A stretch of 64,000 bases of DNA from Amphibalanus amphitrite (Eukaryota; Arthropoda; Thecostraca; Balanomorpha; Balanidae): assembly GCF_019059575.1 (NCBI RefSeq), contig NW_024882884.1, forward strand, positions 62,001 to 126,000, given 5' to 3'. Made by a program: the position numbers and the translations under genes. Each line of letters starts with the position of its first letter. The first letter of the stretch is position 1. The notes under the pieces are model-generated. The model did not search any database. It saw only the letters and a program-made list of their open reading frames with translations, and had not been told where the DNA came from. This document shows, piece after piece, positions 11,412 through 22,579 of the stretch.

Positions 11412-11589
11412 GCACAGTAGCGAGCCAAGGCAAGTCATTCAGGTACAATTATTTATTTTCCTGCCTTGCCCTTCAGTAGAGCATGAAAAAGGAAACATTT
11501 AGCTATTGCTGACCTCCAGAGCCGAAGAAAAACATGGTATAAAACAGTGGGCAATTACCAGCTATGTAAGCCTCTAGCCAGTCTCTTAA

Positions 11590-12591
11590 CCCGCGCACCG
11601 ACGGGGGGGGCGGATATCCGCCCCCCCCCTGAGGTTTTTCGCGAATAGCGGGAAAACCGCGGCGCGTAGCGCCGCGAAATTTGGTACGACTATTCCCTCA
11701 TCAATTTTACACATGGTGTGCAAGTTTGAACCTCCTATCTTTTAAGGTCAGGTCACCAGCTCACTTTGAATGACCCAACCTCAAGTCACTTTTTTGCAAC
11801 TTTGTCACCGTGCCAGAGCTACAGTAGATGTCGGAGGCCTTTGAAAGTCGCAGGATGTTACAAGGTCATTAGTAGCTACAATTTGTATATCTCGGAATTT
11901 TGATATCGGTGACCTAAGGTCAGGTCAATTTCGCGACCTCCCCATTATAAGTCAATGGGGGAAAATCAACTCCCTATTTTTACCACTAAAACGGCTCGGA
12001 ATGGCCCCATATACCATACATGACTTCATATACGATCAAACTTCACTACCTTGAGGTCTGTTTTGCTGTTGGGCAGCTGTGAGGTCATGTGACGTCATCA
12101 AAGGTCACCAAAGGTTTTTGGCCAATAACTCCGTACAGGAACAAGATACAGCCGCGTAGATGGTCTCATTGTGTTCAGCTCGTCAAGACGCATCGAATGA
12201 TCTATATGATGACCTCGAGATCACGTGACCTGAGGTCAACCTTTGACCTTGACCTTTCGAGGTCAACATATATATCATTCGATGCGGATTGACGAGAGGA
12301 TCACGATGGTGCCCTTAGTTTGCTCCTATCTTGACTAATTCGAAAGTTATTCGAGAAAAACTCTCTCCATATCTAGCGCCGCCATTTTGAATTTTTCGAC
12401 CCCTGTGACGTCATCTTTGACCTGACCTGAAAATGACCTTTGTAAAAATTGTAGATCTTGACCGTGCGTATCCGATGCCGTTTACCGCTTGTCGCTATCT
12501 TGCTTCGTTCTCGAGATCTCAGGGGGGGGGGCGGTCATCCGCCCCCCCCCCGTCGGTGCGAAGTTGGCGCAGACCCCCGTCGGTGCGCGGG
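11590..12591. mobile_element. TTAA-flanked element, copy B
   Basis: TTAA at 11586-11589 and 12592-12595. The left end is CCCGCGCACCGACGG and the right end CCGTCGGTGCGCGGG, a perfect 15-bp inverted repeat. G-tract/C-tract hairpins lie at about 11602-11630 and 12522-12551. Motifs of the AGGTCA kind are frequent, and TGACCTTGA (12244-12252) is a perfect TCAAGGTCA on the minus strand. No transposase. Confidence 0.8.
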
Positions 12592-12595
12592 TTAA

Positions 12596-15500
12596 AAAAA
12601 AAACTAGCGACCTTTGTCTTTTTGTCGGAATCAATTCACTGAGGCAATAGCTGTCTCTAATGAATGATGGTAGCAGTTACCGCTTGTGACCAGTGGGAGC
12701 GGTCAGCTATGATTGGTTATCATTTATTCTGTGATAGCGTGACTGGCCACCAACCCACAGCCTTACGCTTTAGCCTAAAAACCACGCCCTCTGCGTGACG
12801 GAAAATGTTATTCTCTTTGCCGCACATCCCAGCTCCCAAACCATCAACTACGAGGAGACGGGAAAGTAGGTGCTAATGCACAGCGCACTCGCACATAAAC
12901 TTTCTGCATTTTCGTGACTACATGTTCTAGCCAGACTCGAGCTCCAGTCGAAGAAAACATATTCAACGACGGACAACCGGAAAAGAAAGTTTCAATTGGC
13001 TAACGCTTTAGCTAATTGTGTATAAAAGATCAGTGGTTTTACTGGAGGCTAGATCTTCATATGAGTGCTCGCACCCGTAAAAAAGCTTCAATGGAGCTGG
13101 AAAGTGGTAGCTGCTATAAGGCCGCTTAGCTGGTAGCTTAGCTGGACGCTCAGGCTGGTAGTCCATTTATCTGCACAAAAGAATGACGGTGCACGCTCAA
13201 AGCGAGCTGTAATTATTTTGATAAGAACGAGGCATATAATGATGAGTCGTCAAGTCATTCCATCACAACTCAGCGAGCATTTCTCATTTGAGAGCTCATG
13301 GATAAAACAAAGTCGATAAATCATCAATGTCGAGGGCCAGCTATCAAAGCCGTTTCTTGTAACCTGACCGGAGCCCCGTTTCGGCGCCGATGCGCACGCC
13401 GAAGTCGACTATTGTATATGCCCCAAGGCACTCGGAATCTGACCATAGGCTACAACGAGCACTGATTTGCGAATAAGCGCTTGCCATATTCGATCCACAT
13501 ATAGTGCAGCTGCCTAGGGAATGCTATTCGCGGGCCTCTCATGCTATCATTCACTTATCAATTTCACAGCAGGCGTGACTCCAATGGTGAAGCAGCAGTA
13601 CGGCATACAGCACACCTTGAATTGCCTCAGCATGGCCACATACATATGTCAACGCATACTTTAACGACCATAGCGACTAGGTATAAAGGGCTGCCAAACG
13701 CAATTCACCGTGAGTGCAGCTCCAGAATGTTCAATGTAACTTCTAAACTGGCAGCCTTTTTACAGGGCGTTGTCGGTAACAGGCACTCGACACTCTATGT
13801 GGGCAATAAACACGCAATCGCAAGTGCGATAGACATGCACCACCCCGACACCCGAACGGTAACGACACTGACACTACGCAGGGCACGACAGGTCATTGAC
13901 GAGTTGCTGATATCATGAGCGGAAGAAGAGTAAAAGCCGATTGCAGTCAAACGGTCCCATCTAAGATATATCCTGGACCTGACATTGGATGGACTTGTTA
14001 TCAAACCAGCACAAACTAAGCCAATAGTTAGCGTATTCACCGCGTGACAGCCGTATTCCGCGAATCCGGAGCCGCGCGCTCAGTATTTCCCTCTGAACAA
14101 ACTCACGCTGCAGAAGCCGCTGAACTTCTTCCTCGAATAACACAGCCCGACACTGCCCCCAGGTTGGCAGAGTCCCACTTCATTGTCAGCCGCAGCCGCA
14201 TACGTGTCACTATGTACAGTGGACATCAACCAACCGGCCACTAACCAAATACAGCACTGTGTCGGTCTCTGACGTGTGCGTTACTCGACCTGCTTGTTTT
14301 TCAGGTGACACACTCAGCAAGCAACGTGAAATGAAAACAGTAGTTATATTGTCCGCCCAGCCCAGGGGAAATGATAGCATAATTTCAGAAAAAGTTGTAC
14401 ATAAAAACAATAGGAAGAAGCCTATGTAGAATAGATATTAGATAAGGAAATGAACTAGAAATAAAACTATAAGTAGGCGTCCTATCAGACTACATGTATA
14501 ACGCCCACTCCCGCCCTCACGGCACCAGCCCGACCATTAGGCAAAAGGCATTGATTGGGCTCCGTCCGCATTCACACCCATTGCTATCGATTTGGCAGTG
14601 CTCCATCGCAACCACCTACAGCGGCAATGGAAGGCAGAGCTGTACAGTGGTTTGTGTGTTGTCAGTTCATCGATCAAACATGACTGTGTTTGATTCCATG
14701 TTTCTGTGGTGATTCCGGTGATCGCTAGGATATTGTTTTTTTTGTCTCTATTTTTGTATGTTGTGACTTTTGGATGTTGCCATGATATTTTCTACAGCTT
14801 TTTATGTTTGATCATAAAATTAACCATTGCCTATGTTTGAGCATCGACCATAAAATGATCGATGAAGTCTGTCTCCATGTCATTAGTTATGCGGTGCCGT
14901 TAATGCTTGTCCAGAGACGAGTCGACAGTGTTTGTTTTCTTTTACATCGTCACCGGTGTCTGTCCTCACCAGTTTATTGTATCAGGCGGAGATAGCTATC
15001 TTGTATGGGACGTGCTGCCCCTTCCAGATCGATGTCTGCTGCACCACCTCTGCCGAGGTGTGACCTCTCAAACTTGACCTGTGAGCCCTCGGTCATTGAT
15101 ATGCATCCTCTCGGTCTTGACCTGTTCTCAGTCATCCACTGACCTTTGATCTATGACCTGTCACCCGCAGTCCTCTGTATCATATGACAGTTTCGTTGAT
15201 TATCTCACTGACACAGTCATACTGCGCTGAGCTAGGTCTTATCACCATTCGGCCGGTTTGTCCCCAAATATGCTCACTTCACCACTATTATTACGCACCA
15301 CACTCTCTACCAAGCTTGAATATCGCACGCGTGGTGACGAAACTAGCAAAGAGCGCACCGTTTTGGACAGCAATATGCACACCAAGCCACAGCTGGAATT
15401 GGTCCGTCTATCCGCAATCCAGGCGTATGTAATGCATTGTCAGCGCTGTGCGGAATTCCGCCGGCGGATCTAACACGTCGTCCGCACACGGCGGAACCTC

Positions 15501-15639
15501 CGTCGGCGGAGCCATGTCGACCTGTCCGCACGCGGCGGAGTCCGAGCGCCGATTGGCCCGCTCTGACGGTGCAGGTCTTGGATCTGACCACCTCCGACGG
15601 CCGACGCTCTCTCTGTGATATATAACTTACGTGAGACAT
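12596..15639. other. 3 kb without a convincing gene
   Basis: A good TATA sequence (TATAAAAG, 13021-13028) is followed at 13061 by an ATG opening only a 22-codon frame, so a promoter is possible but unsupported. An open plus-strand frame of 125 codons at 13541-13918 shows no recognisable domain. A CpG-rich stretch with CGGCGGA motifs lies at 15440-15600. Confidence 0.3.
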
Positions 15640-16130
15640 CCTCCAGTCAGAAACCAGCGTGCTGTCTATAGACTCTGTAGCCAACGCACAGGGTATCTAT
15701 AGCCAGAGAAGATCGGCGTGCTGTCTGTACTCGGCAGCAGACGCACAAAATATAGTCCTAGCGTCTATTATAGACGCTCTGTCTATAAAAGACATCCTCC
15801 ACTCAGGAATCAGCGTGCTGATCAACGCCGGCCGCCGCCACTCTGTCTGTCGCATTCTGACCAACAGGATATCTGCAGCCTCGCCGACGCTCTGCCTGTC
15901 GCATTCTGACCAACAGGATATCTGCAGCCTCGCCGACGCTCTGTCTGTCGCATTCTAGCCAACAGGATATCTGCAGTCTCGGCCGACGCTCTGTCTGTGT
16001 GCTAGCTCTATAACCGACAGAACATCTACACTCTACAGTCTCGCCGACGATCTATCTGTGTTCTCCACCCAACACCCTCCAGTCAGTTATCGGCGTGCTA
16101 TCTGGACTTTGTAACCGACACATTATAAAC
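15640..16130. repeat. satellite with 49-bp units
   Basis: Units starting CTCTGTCTGTCGCATTCTGA recur about every 49-50 bases from about 15840 to 16000 with near identity. More diverged units carrying GTGCTGTCTRTA and GACATCCTCCA flank them from 15640 and to 16130. The open frame across this region is repeat-derived. Confidence 0.75.
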
Positions 16131-16245
16131 AAAATGTAGTTCACGCATTGTCAAAGTGTGAGCAGTCGATGCACTACTGCTGTATATGTATAAAGCTGCA
16201 GTGTGCCGAATGAAGGGGCTTGGTGTTCTCTACCATACACTATTA

Positions 16246-17183
16246 GGTCGTTCAATAAGTAACGAACAATCGGTCATAACTTCTTTATTTCTTTATTTAA
16301 CACTTTCAAACTTTCACAGATTATAGATCAGACATTTCTGAATGCAGCCTATGCCTCAAACCAGCCGCCGCCCGCCTGCACACACTTCTCCCAGCGTTCC
16401 GGCCAACGCCGGAATTCCGCCCGGAAAAACGCGTTTTCCGTCTTTTTCACCCAGTTCATGACAGCGCACATGACTTCAGCGTCGGTCTCGAAGTGTTCAC
16501 CACGGAGGCCATCCTTCAGGGGACCAGAGGTGAAAATCTGAAGGAGCCAGGTTCGGACTGAAGGGCGGCTGGGGCATGATATTCAGCCCTGTCTCGCGAT
16601 CTCCTCGCGTGTGGCGTGAGACATGTGCGGACGAGCGTTGTCATGGTGTCATCCTGGTGGGCTTTCTTGAACCTGGGCGGACTATGGACAGCGGGCCGCT
16701 ACATCACAGTCCTGCAGGAGACTGAGAAAAGCAATCCTGAAGAAGAGGCGCGGCTCGGATGTCAACAACATCACCATACACCATGACAACGCCCGACCGC
16801 ACTTGTCTCACGCCACGCGCGAGGAGATCGCGTGACAGGGCTGAATATCATGCCCCAGCCGCCCTACAGTCCGAACCTGGCTCCTTCAGTTTTCACCTCT
16901 TTGGTCCCCTAAAGGATGGCCTCCATGGTGAACACTTCGAGACCGACGCTGAAGTCATGTGCGCTGTCATGAACTGGGTGAAAAAGACGGAAAACGCGTT
17001 TTTTCCGGGCGGAATTCCGGCGTTGGCCGGAACGCTGGGAGAAGTGTGTGCAGGCGGGCGGCGGCTGGTTTGAGGCATAGGCTGCATTCAGAAATGTCTG
17101 ATCTATAATCTGTGAAAGTTTGAAAGTGTTAAATAAAGAAATAAAGAAGTTATGACCGATTGTTCGTTACTTATTGAACGACC
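16246..17183. mobile_element. mariner element rebuilt as a fold-back of its 3' half
   Basis: The ends are GGTCGTTCAATAAGTAACG and its complement, next to TA on each side (16244-16245 left). The right half encodes the end of a mariner transposase, recognisable from HDNARPHLSHATREE, PYSPNLAP and a tail similar to that of DD34D mariners. Its frame is broken by in-frame stops and a shift around 16838-16912. The left half, about 16246-16650, is the reverse complement of the same terminal region instead of a mariner 5' half. The catalytic N-terminal part is missing, so the copy is dead, but a transcript would fold into a hairpin of about 400 bp. Confidence 0.8.
16759..17073 (+). pseudogene. mariner transposase C-terminal fragment
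   Basis: The frames covering this part encode the catalytic HDNARPH motif and the later segment HFETDAEVMCAVMNWVKKT typical of mariner transposase C-termini. Stop codons and a frame change separate them. The first catalytic aspartate and the DNA-binding domain are absent. A mirror copy lies on the minus strand at about 16330-16650. Confidence 0.7.
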
Positions 17184-17188
17184 ATATA

Positions 17189-18171
17189 CCGGGTGTCCAC
17201 GTCAAAAGTGTACCCAGACTTTTCTCCGTATTTTATCTTAAAAACATCGCACTCACAAACAATTGCCCTCGTTTGAGAGCCAAGGCAATGGCAAAACAAT
17301 TGCTATGCTTTTCAACTGTGTTCGGCACTCTGATGACCAACGCGTGCCGTCTAGAGCAACTGCTCTATATGAGCCGCTTTGCGTCGGGCCACCGCCGGCA
17401 GACGGACCGTGGCATGTGAAATCCCACAATGCCCTGTGCACTGGGGATCCCATTGCCTAGAAAAAGTTCAGACCATGCCTCTGCACAGCAAGAAAGTATC
17501 GGTTTGGGTGGCAATGAGGCATGGAGGGGGCATTACCGGCCCCTTCTTTTTCGAAGACGACAGGGGAGAGACAAACACAACACCGTAACGCTAGAACGCT
17601 ACGCCTCGGAGGCACTGGAACCATTCTGGCGAGAGCTGAAGCGGAGACGCGGGATCCGTCGCCATGAAGAATGGTTTCAACAAGACGGGGCGCCGCCTCA
17701 CACCGCCAAACGGTCGCTGGAATTTCTGGAAGAGCACTTTCCTGACCGCCACATCAGCTTGAAAAGCGCGGTGGAATGGGCTCCACACTCGCCCGACCTC
17801 AGCCCTCTAGATTTCTTCTTGTGGGGCTTTCTCAAGGACTTGTGCATACGCTGGCAATCCAGGGTCGACCCAGGAGCTGAAAGACTTCATCATCGACGAG
17901 ATCCGTCGCCTTCCTTCCCACATGGTTGACCAGGCGATCACCCACCTCCAGACGGTCCGTCTGCCGGCGGTGGCCCGACGCAAAGGGGCTCATATAGAGC
18001 AGTTGCTCATAGACGGCACGCGCTGGTCAGCAGAGTGCCGAGCACAGTTGAAAAGCATAGCAAATGTTTTGCCATTGCCTTGGCTCTCAAACGAGGGCAA
18101 TTGTTCGTGAGTGTGATGTTTTTAAGATAAAATATGGAGAAAAGTCTGGGTACACTTTTGACGTGGACACC
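17189..18171 (+). mobile_element. Tc1/mariner element with 220-bp inverted ends
   Basis: It begins CCGGGTGTCCACGTCAAAAG after TA and ends with the complement before TTATA. The inverted ends are unusually long: 17189-17410 against 17952-18171. Because the right arm is also the coding end of the transposase, the left arm is an inverted duplicate of the 3' end that replaces the 5' end. It lies directly beside another mariner with the same kind of rearrangement, only 5 bp apart. Confidence 0.8.
17411..18045 (+). pseudogene. DD41D-type transposase fragment, frameshifted
   Basis: The encoded pieces carry FQQDGAPPHTAKRSLEFLEE and PHSPDLSPLDFFLWGFLKDL, the second and third catalytic regions of an IS630/Tc1/mariner transposase. 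Counting from the aspartate of QQD to that of SPLD gives 41 intervening residues, the spacing of the DD41D (rosa-like) group, unlike the D34D mariners. The reading frame changes near 17580 and again near 17855. The helix-turn-helix region and first aspartate are missing, so it cannot be active. Confidence 0.75.
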
Positions 18172-21100
18172 TTATATACACTTATATATATACACTTTAT
18201 AGACATTCTACTTTTTTTTTGCGACGAACTGTCTCTTATATTATTTTGTTGTGCCATGGTACATTTCTTTTTACACTTATCGGAGCAATGCAATAAAGGA
18301 ACAAAACAAAAATCAATTGGATTAATCAATTGGACGCATTACCTATCCACAAATTTCCTTTTTGCGGCTTTTATAGTAGTTTAGTCACTGTGATCTATAT
18401 GAACAGGCTATCAGCGCATTTCGAAAATGAGACATGATATAAGGTAAGAAAGAAAAAGCAGGGATATCCAAGACACTGTTTGCACATAAAATCAAACTCT
18501 TACTCAGAGGTGCACAAACCTTCCTACTTGCCTACAATGTAGGAGACAGGAAAGAGCCGAAGAGGGTAGCCGCGAGACAGATTTCAGTTTGTGTTTTCTG
18601 TACAAAAAAATGACTATAAAAACAGCTAACTGGTAGCAATTGGTCGGTACAATCAGCTGTCAACGGCATTTGGTCATTACATTTCTTTACGTGTCTTCAA
18701 AAACAGTTCCTACAAATCTCCTCCATGAGACACCCACGTGACAGTTCCCATTGGATTAACATTGTGTCTCATGAGACACCGTGTAGGTAAAATGTAGGAT
18801 GAAAACTGCGAAAGTGGTGGGCATGTTTCGAAAAACGGCGCACAAATTCTTGGGGCGCCTTAACAAAACTCCTGTTCGAAAATGGGCTCTGGTAAAGTTT
18901 CGTCAGCTGGTTTCCATAGCAACCGCCATTCGTGGGACAAGCTGACGCCATTTGCTAGCGCGTTGCGTGGTAACCAGCTATCGGTGTCAGTTGAATTTGA
19001 AAGATAATTGTAACAGTGAACAGCTCGCTTCAGTTGCTGTACTGTGCTGTGGATGTGTGTCTTAGTGTAAGCAAAGTGTATAAGGACTTTCACATTATAT
19101 TTTGTGATGTGATGGTGTGGTAATAGAAGGTTTTGAGCTCCAAGTGGAGTTAAGGAATTGCCAAAGAAATGAAAACTCTGCATGGGCCGGAAATCTGCAG
19201 CCTGCACTTCTATAAAGTCTTCATAAGAGGTTCGTGGCAGGGGGCATTTTGGGGAGCGAGTAGGTGGGTACCCAACCTAATTGGCTTGATGAGAACTGAA
19301 ACTGAAAGTCAAATGAATTGTGAAATTGCTTTACCTATCCTATCTGATCACTTCTACTTATTTTTTTAAATTTTCCATTCATTTTGATTGATAAAGAACA
19401 ACATTGAAAGATGCTAACATGCAGGTAACTACGTACCTAGCTCTAATGTAAATAGGTACCTAATAATTTCCTTAAAAAGAATATATTATGGCTCTTCAAT
19501 GTACTGGAGATTTAGTAATTGAAGGCATCTCACTTCATTTTGAACATTACCTAGGTATAACTTCCCTAAACTGCATGAAAAATTTTCAATTTCCTTGTTG
19601 TAACACCAATACCACAAACATTCATCTGGGCACAAGGCTCACAACATCAAATTATTCATGTTTTATAGACAGGTACCTATACAGCAAAAATGCAACAGAT
19701 ATGTTATTATTTTAAACATAGGCTTTGTGTTCAGTTGTGTATATAATAATTTTGTGGGTGGAAAATGTGTCATGAATTGTCTACAGGTCTGTGTAGAATT
19801 GTAATTAATATGATTATAGAAAAAGGAATGGTCAGTTAAGTAGTCAACATGTTTACTCAATAACAAGATATGCTGGCATGGAGTTTGCTCATGAGTTTGC
19901 TCAAAAACCTTTCAGTTAGTGTGGGAAGCATAGAAATTTGAAGCATATGCTTATAAAACTGATTTGTAATGGGGTTTGTGAAGTTCTCCATAAATTTCAC
20001 ACCTAGCAATGTACCTACCTAATGCATTGCATTACTTTAAAAAGAGGGAGACCATACAAGTTGTCAGGTAGGTAGGCTTTGACATTGATTTCAAGATTTC
20101 AAGGTGATCTGTGCTTTTTGCTTATAACTTGTCCTCATTCTCTGACTAAAGGAGTGGCAATACAATCTGACTTGTTCTATTTTCCTCTTGCCTTGCCATT
20201 TTTGACATAATCCTTGCCCAGGCTATATGTTGGTATGATGAAGGTCAATCAGATGACATATTTCAAATATTACAGTCATGATTTCAGTTGAATTTGCCTA
20301 ACTTTATTTAAACAATATAAGATTACACATTGCATAGCTATAACAGCAATATTTGAGCCACCACTAGCATAGAAATTAATAGGTTGCAAAACATTACTCA
20401 GCAAGAAGAAATCAGTCATTGACAGTGGAGAAAACACATCTAGACTTGACAACAAATTACAATTGATTATTCTTCTAACATTCATGTTGGCATAAGTAAT
20501 AATTCAAATGGATACTTAGTGCATTTTTCTAAAGATTTTAAGCACATGAGATCCATCCAAAGGCACAGACTCGGAACAAAGGCTGTGTTATAAACAAGGA
20601 TATTGCACCTTTTTGGTATCTTAACATGTTGTTATATTCCGACATCCTAAGAAAAATAATATGGTAATCTGCCCTGCTTCATTTGATACGTATCGATGAG
20701 TAATTGAATGTTGCGGGAATGCAGTTAGTTTTCCGGCAGTTGTCTCCAGCAGCGACAAAATGGCCGCTTACTTTCTGTCAAACATTTGCTTTCATATGGC
20801 TAAGTACATTAATTCACTTAGTCTAACTTTGTCTAGCAAATCTCCAGTTCTACTTCGGGAAAACCGGCAGCGTGTTCCACATTGGTGACCCCGCCAGGCG
20901 AGGCAGTTTCGTCGGCCGTCGATGTCCTTCGGTCATATAACCCCCAATAAAACTAGCGCGTCGAACGATCGGCAGCATGGATGGTCTCACACCATCCATG
21001 GCAGGGACCGACCTCACAGAGCCACGCAGAAAACAGGAATATCGGATTTATCTGCCTCTAAACTGTAATGTATGAATGCGTCGTGAAAATTTTACAAGAC

Positions 21101-22484
21101 AGCTGAGGTTTGCTAAGCAAGAAAAAATAGACCAGGATCTGTATTAGCGAAGAGATTAGCGATGCACGTGAAATGTGTATAGATTGCAGTATAGATGTAG
21201 TCAGCGATGGATTTAGGATTATAAAAGGATTTAAAGCCGCTTCTTAAAGCCTACAGTCAAAACGTTTTCTGAACGTTTGTGGTCCTCAATATGATAGGTA
21301 TTCCATAGCAATTTGATGGGCTTCGTCCCATTAGCAAATATTGCAAAATCGTCCTCAAATAATGTTTTCTTACCTAAATGAAGTAATGTTGATCCAGGAA
21401 AAAACTTGTTACACACTCCTTAAAGTTTCATATTCCTAAACAGAAACACTGATGTGCACCGTACACTGCAGCGTTACGTCACTTCACCTTCAGCCCGCCA
21501 AGTAGTAACTGCCCCACAAAACGGGAGAGGGACGCTATGGGACGGCAAATGGACGCCCGTCTGGTCCATGTGGAACTGAACCCTCATTGGATGAGAGGAA
21601 TTAATTGAGCGTTCCGGTGGTTTTATGAGGGTAGTTCTTGACTTTCCAGTATTTCCAGTCATTTCCAGTCATTTCCAGACACAGTCAACAACCAGACCGC
21701 CTCACTCTAGTCTATTTATACACCACCAGTATGCATTTCAGGTGGAGGTGTACCAAGTCCTGCCTCGCACTTTGCCCAAATCAGCGCATACCGTATGTCT
21801 GTCGGCTTCTTAGAAAATGACGATATATCTGCGGATAGCTTCAGAAATAAAAACACTTCAGGAATAGCGTTTACGTCGTATTAATATTAATAACTGTAAT
21901 GTAAATAACCAGCTTTACTTGAAAGTATAGATATGTTGGGATATACCTAAGGATGATCGGTGAGACAAACCGGAGCCATCGGAGACCGTGTAGGAGACAG
22001 TCTGGGCTATTTGTGCACCTCTGCAGTCTTACTCATGTCACTGTCCACTGACTCGCTATTATACAAACAGTAACCGAAGGTTTGTTGTCAATAGTTAAAA
22101 CACTATTCTTTAGAATTGTGTTTTTCTATTGAAAAACAAATCTGAGTTCCCTGACAATTTGGCAAAAGCTGCCTGAGATCATATGCTACCTATCCTGATT
22201 ACGAGCATGGCTAGCTAAACTCAACATCAATCACATAATGCCATTCGAAGCAAAAACCAGAAGACAGGAAAACATTTCGTGAAATTGAGACTGTGCGGTT
22301 CAGTAATCGAATTTTGTGGCACCGCTCATCTCATGATTACCTACACAAGACAATAACGTGAATCCATTCAAAATTGATGAATTGTATTTTACTGACTGGC
22401 TCCACGTGAGGCGATGAACAACTGACACTGACAGTTCATGGATTATACCCTGGTTGAGGTGTTTTACTTTTCTTCTACCGTTGA
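18172..22484. other. AT-rich gene-poor stretch
   Basis: No coding region, RNA gene or complete transposon could be supported over about 4.3 kb. Small items are CCGTGTAGGAGACAG-type motifs (18535-18560, 21985-22005), a short CATTTCCAGT tandem at 21650-21680 and a possible LTR primer site at 20883-20895. The scattered open frames are short and without recognisable content. Confidence 0.35.
20883..20895 (+). other. possible tRNA-Trp-type retroelement primer site
   Basis: TGGTGACCCCGCC follows a CA dinucleotide, as a primer binding site follows the end of a 5' LTR. Several Gypsy elements of the CsRn1 group use TGGTGACCCCG. No second LTR or gag follows, so this would be a truncated remnant, or chance. 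Confidence 0.25.
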
Positions 22485-22555
22485 CCTGTCAGATTGTCAG
22501 CTGACTGTCAGACTGTCAGCTGACTGTCAGACTGTCAGCTGGCTGCCACCCTGTC
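22485..22555. repeat. 17-bp tandem repeat (GACTGTCAGCTGACTGT)
   Basis: About four units of the CAGCTGACTGTCAGACTGT type immediately downstream (3' side) of the lectin coding region. Confidence 0.7.
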
Positions 22556-22579
22556 ATCTGCCCTGTTCCACCTGACCTG

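Noticed and set aside
13541..13918. 125-codon plus-strand frame, with a vague resemblance to LINE C-termini (YKGLPNAIHRE)
   Set aside because: No catalytic motif, tail or second supporting segment; the similarity is too short.
15640..16130. Possible CRISPR-like array because of regular spacing
   Set aside because: Eukaryotic context; the 49-bp units are continuous tandem repeats without distinct spacers.
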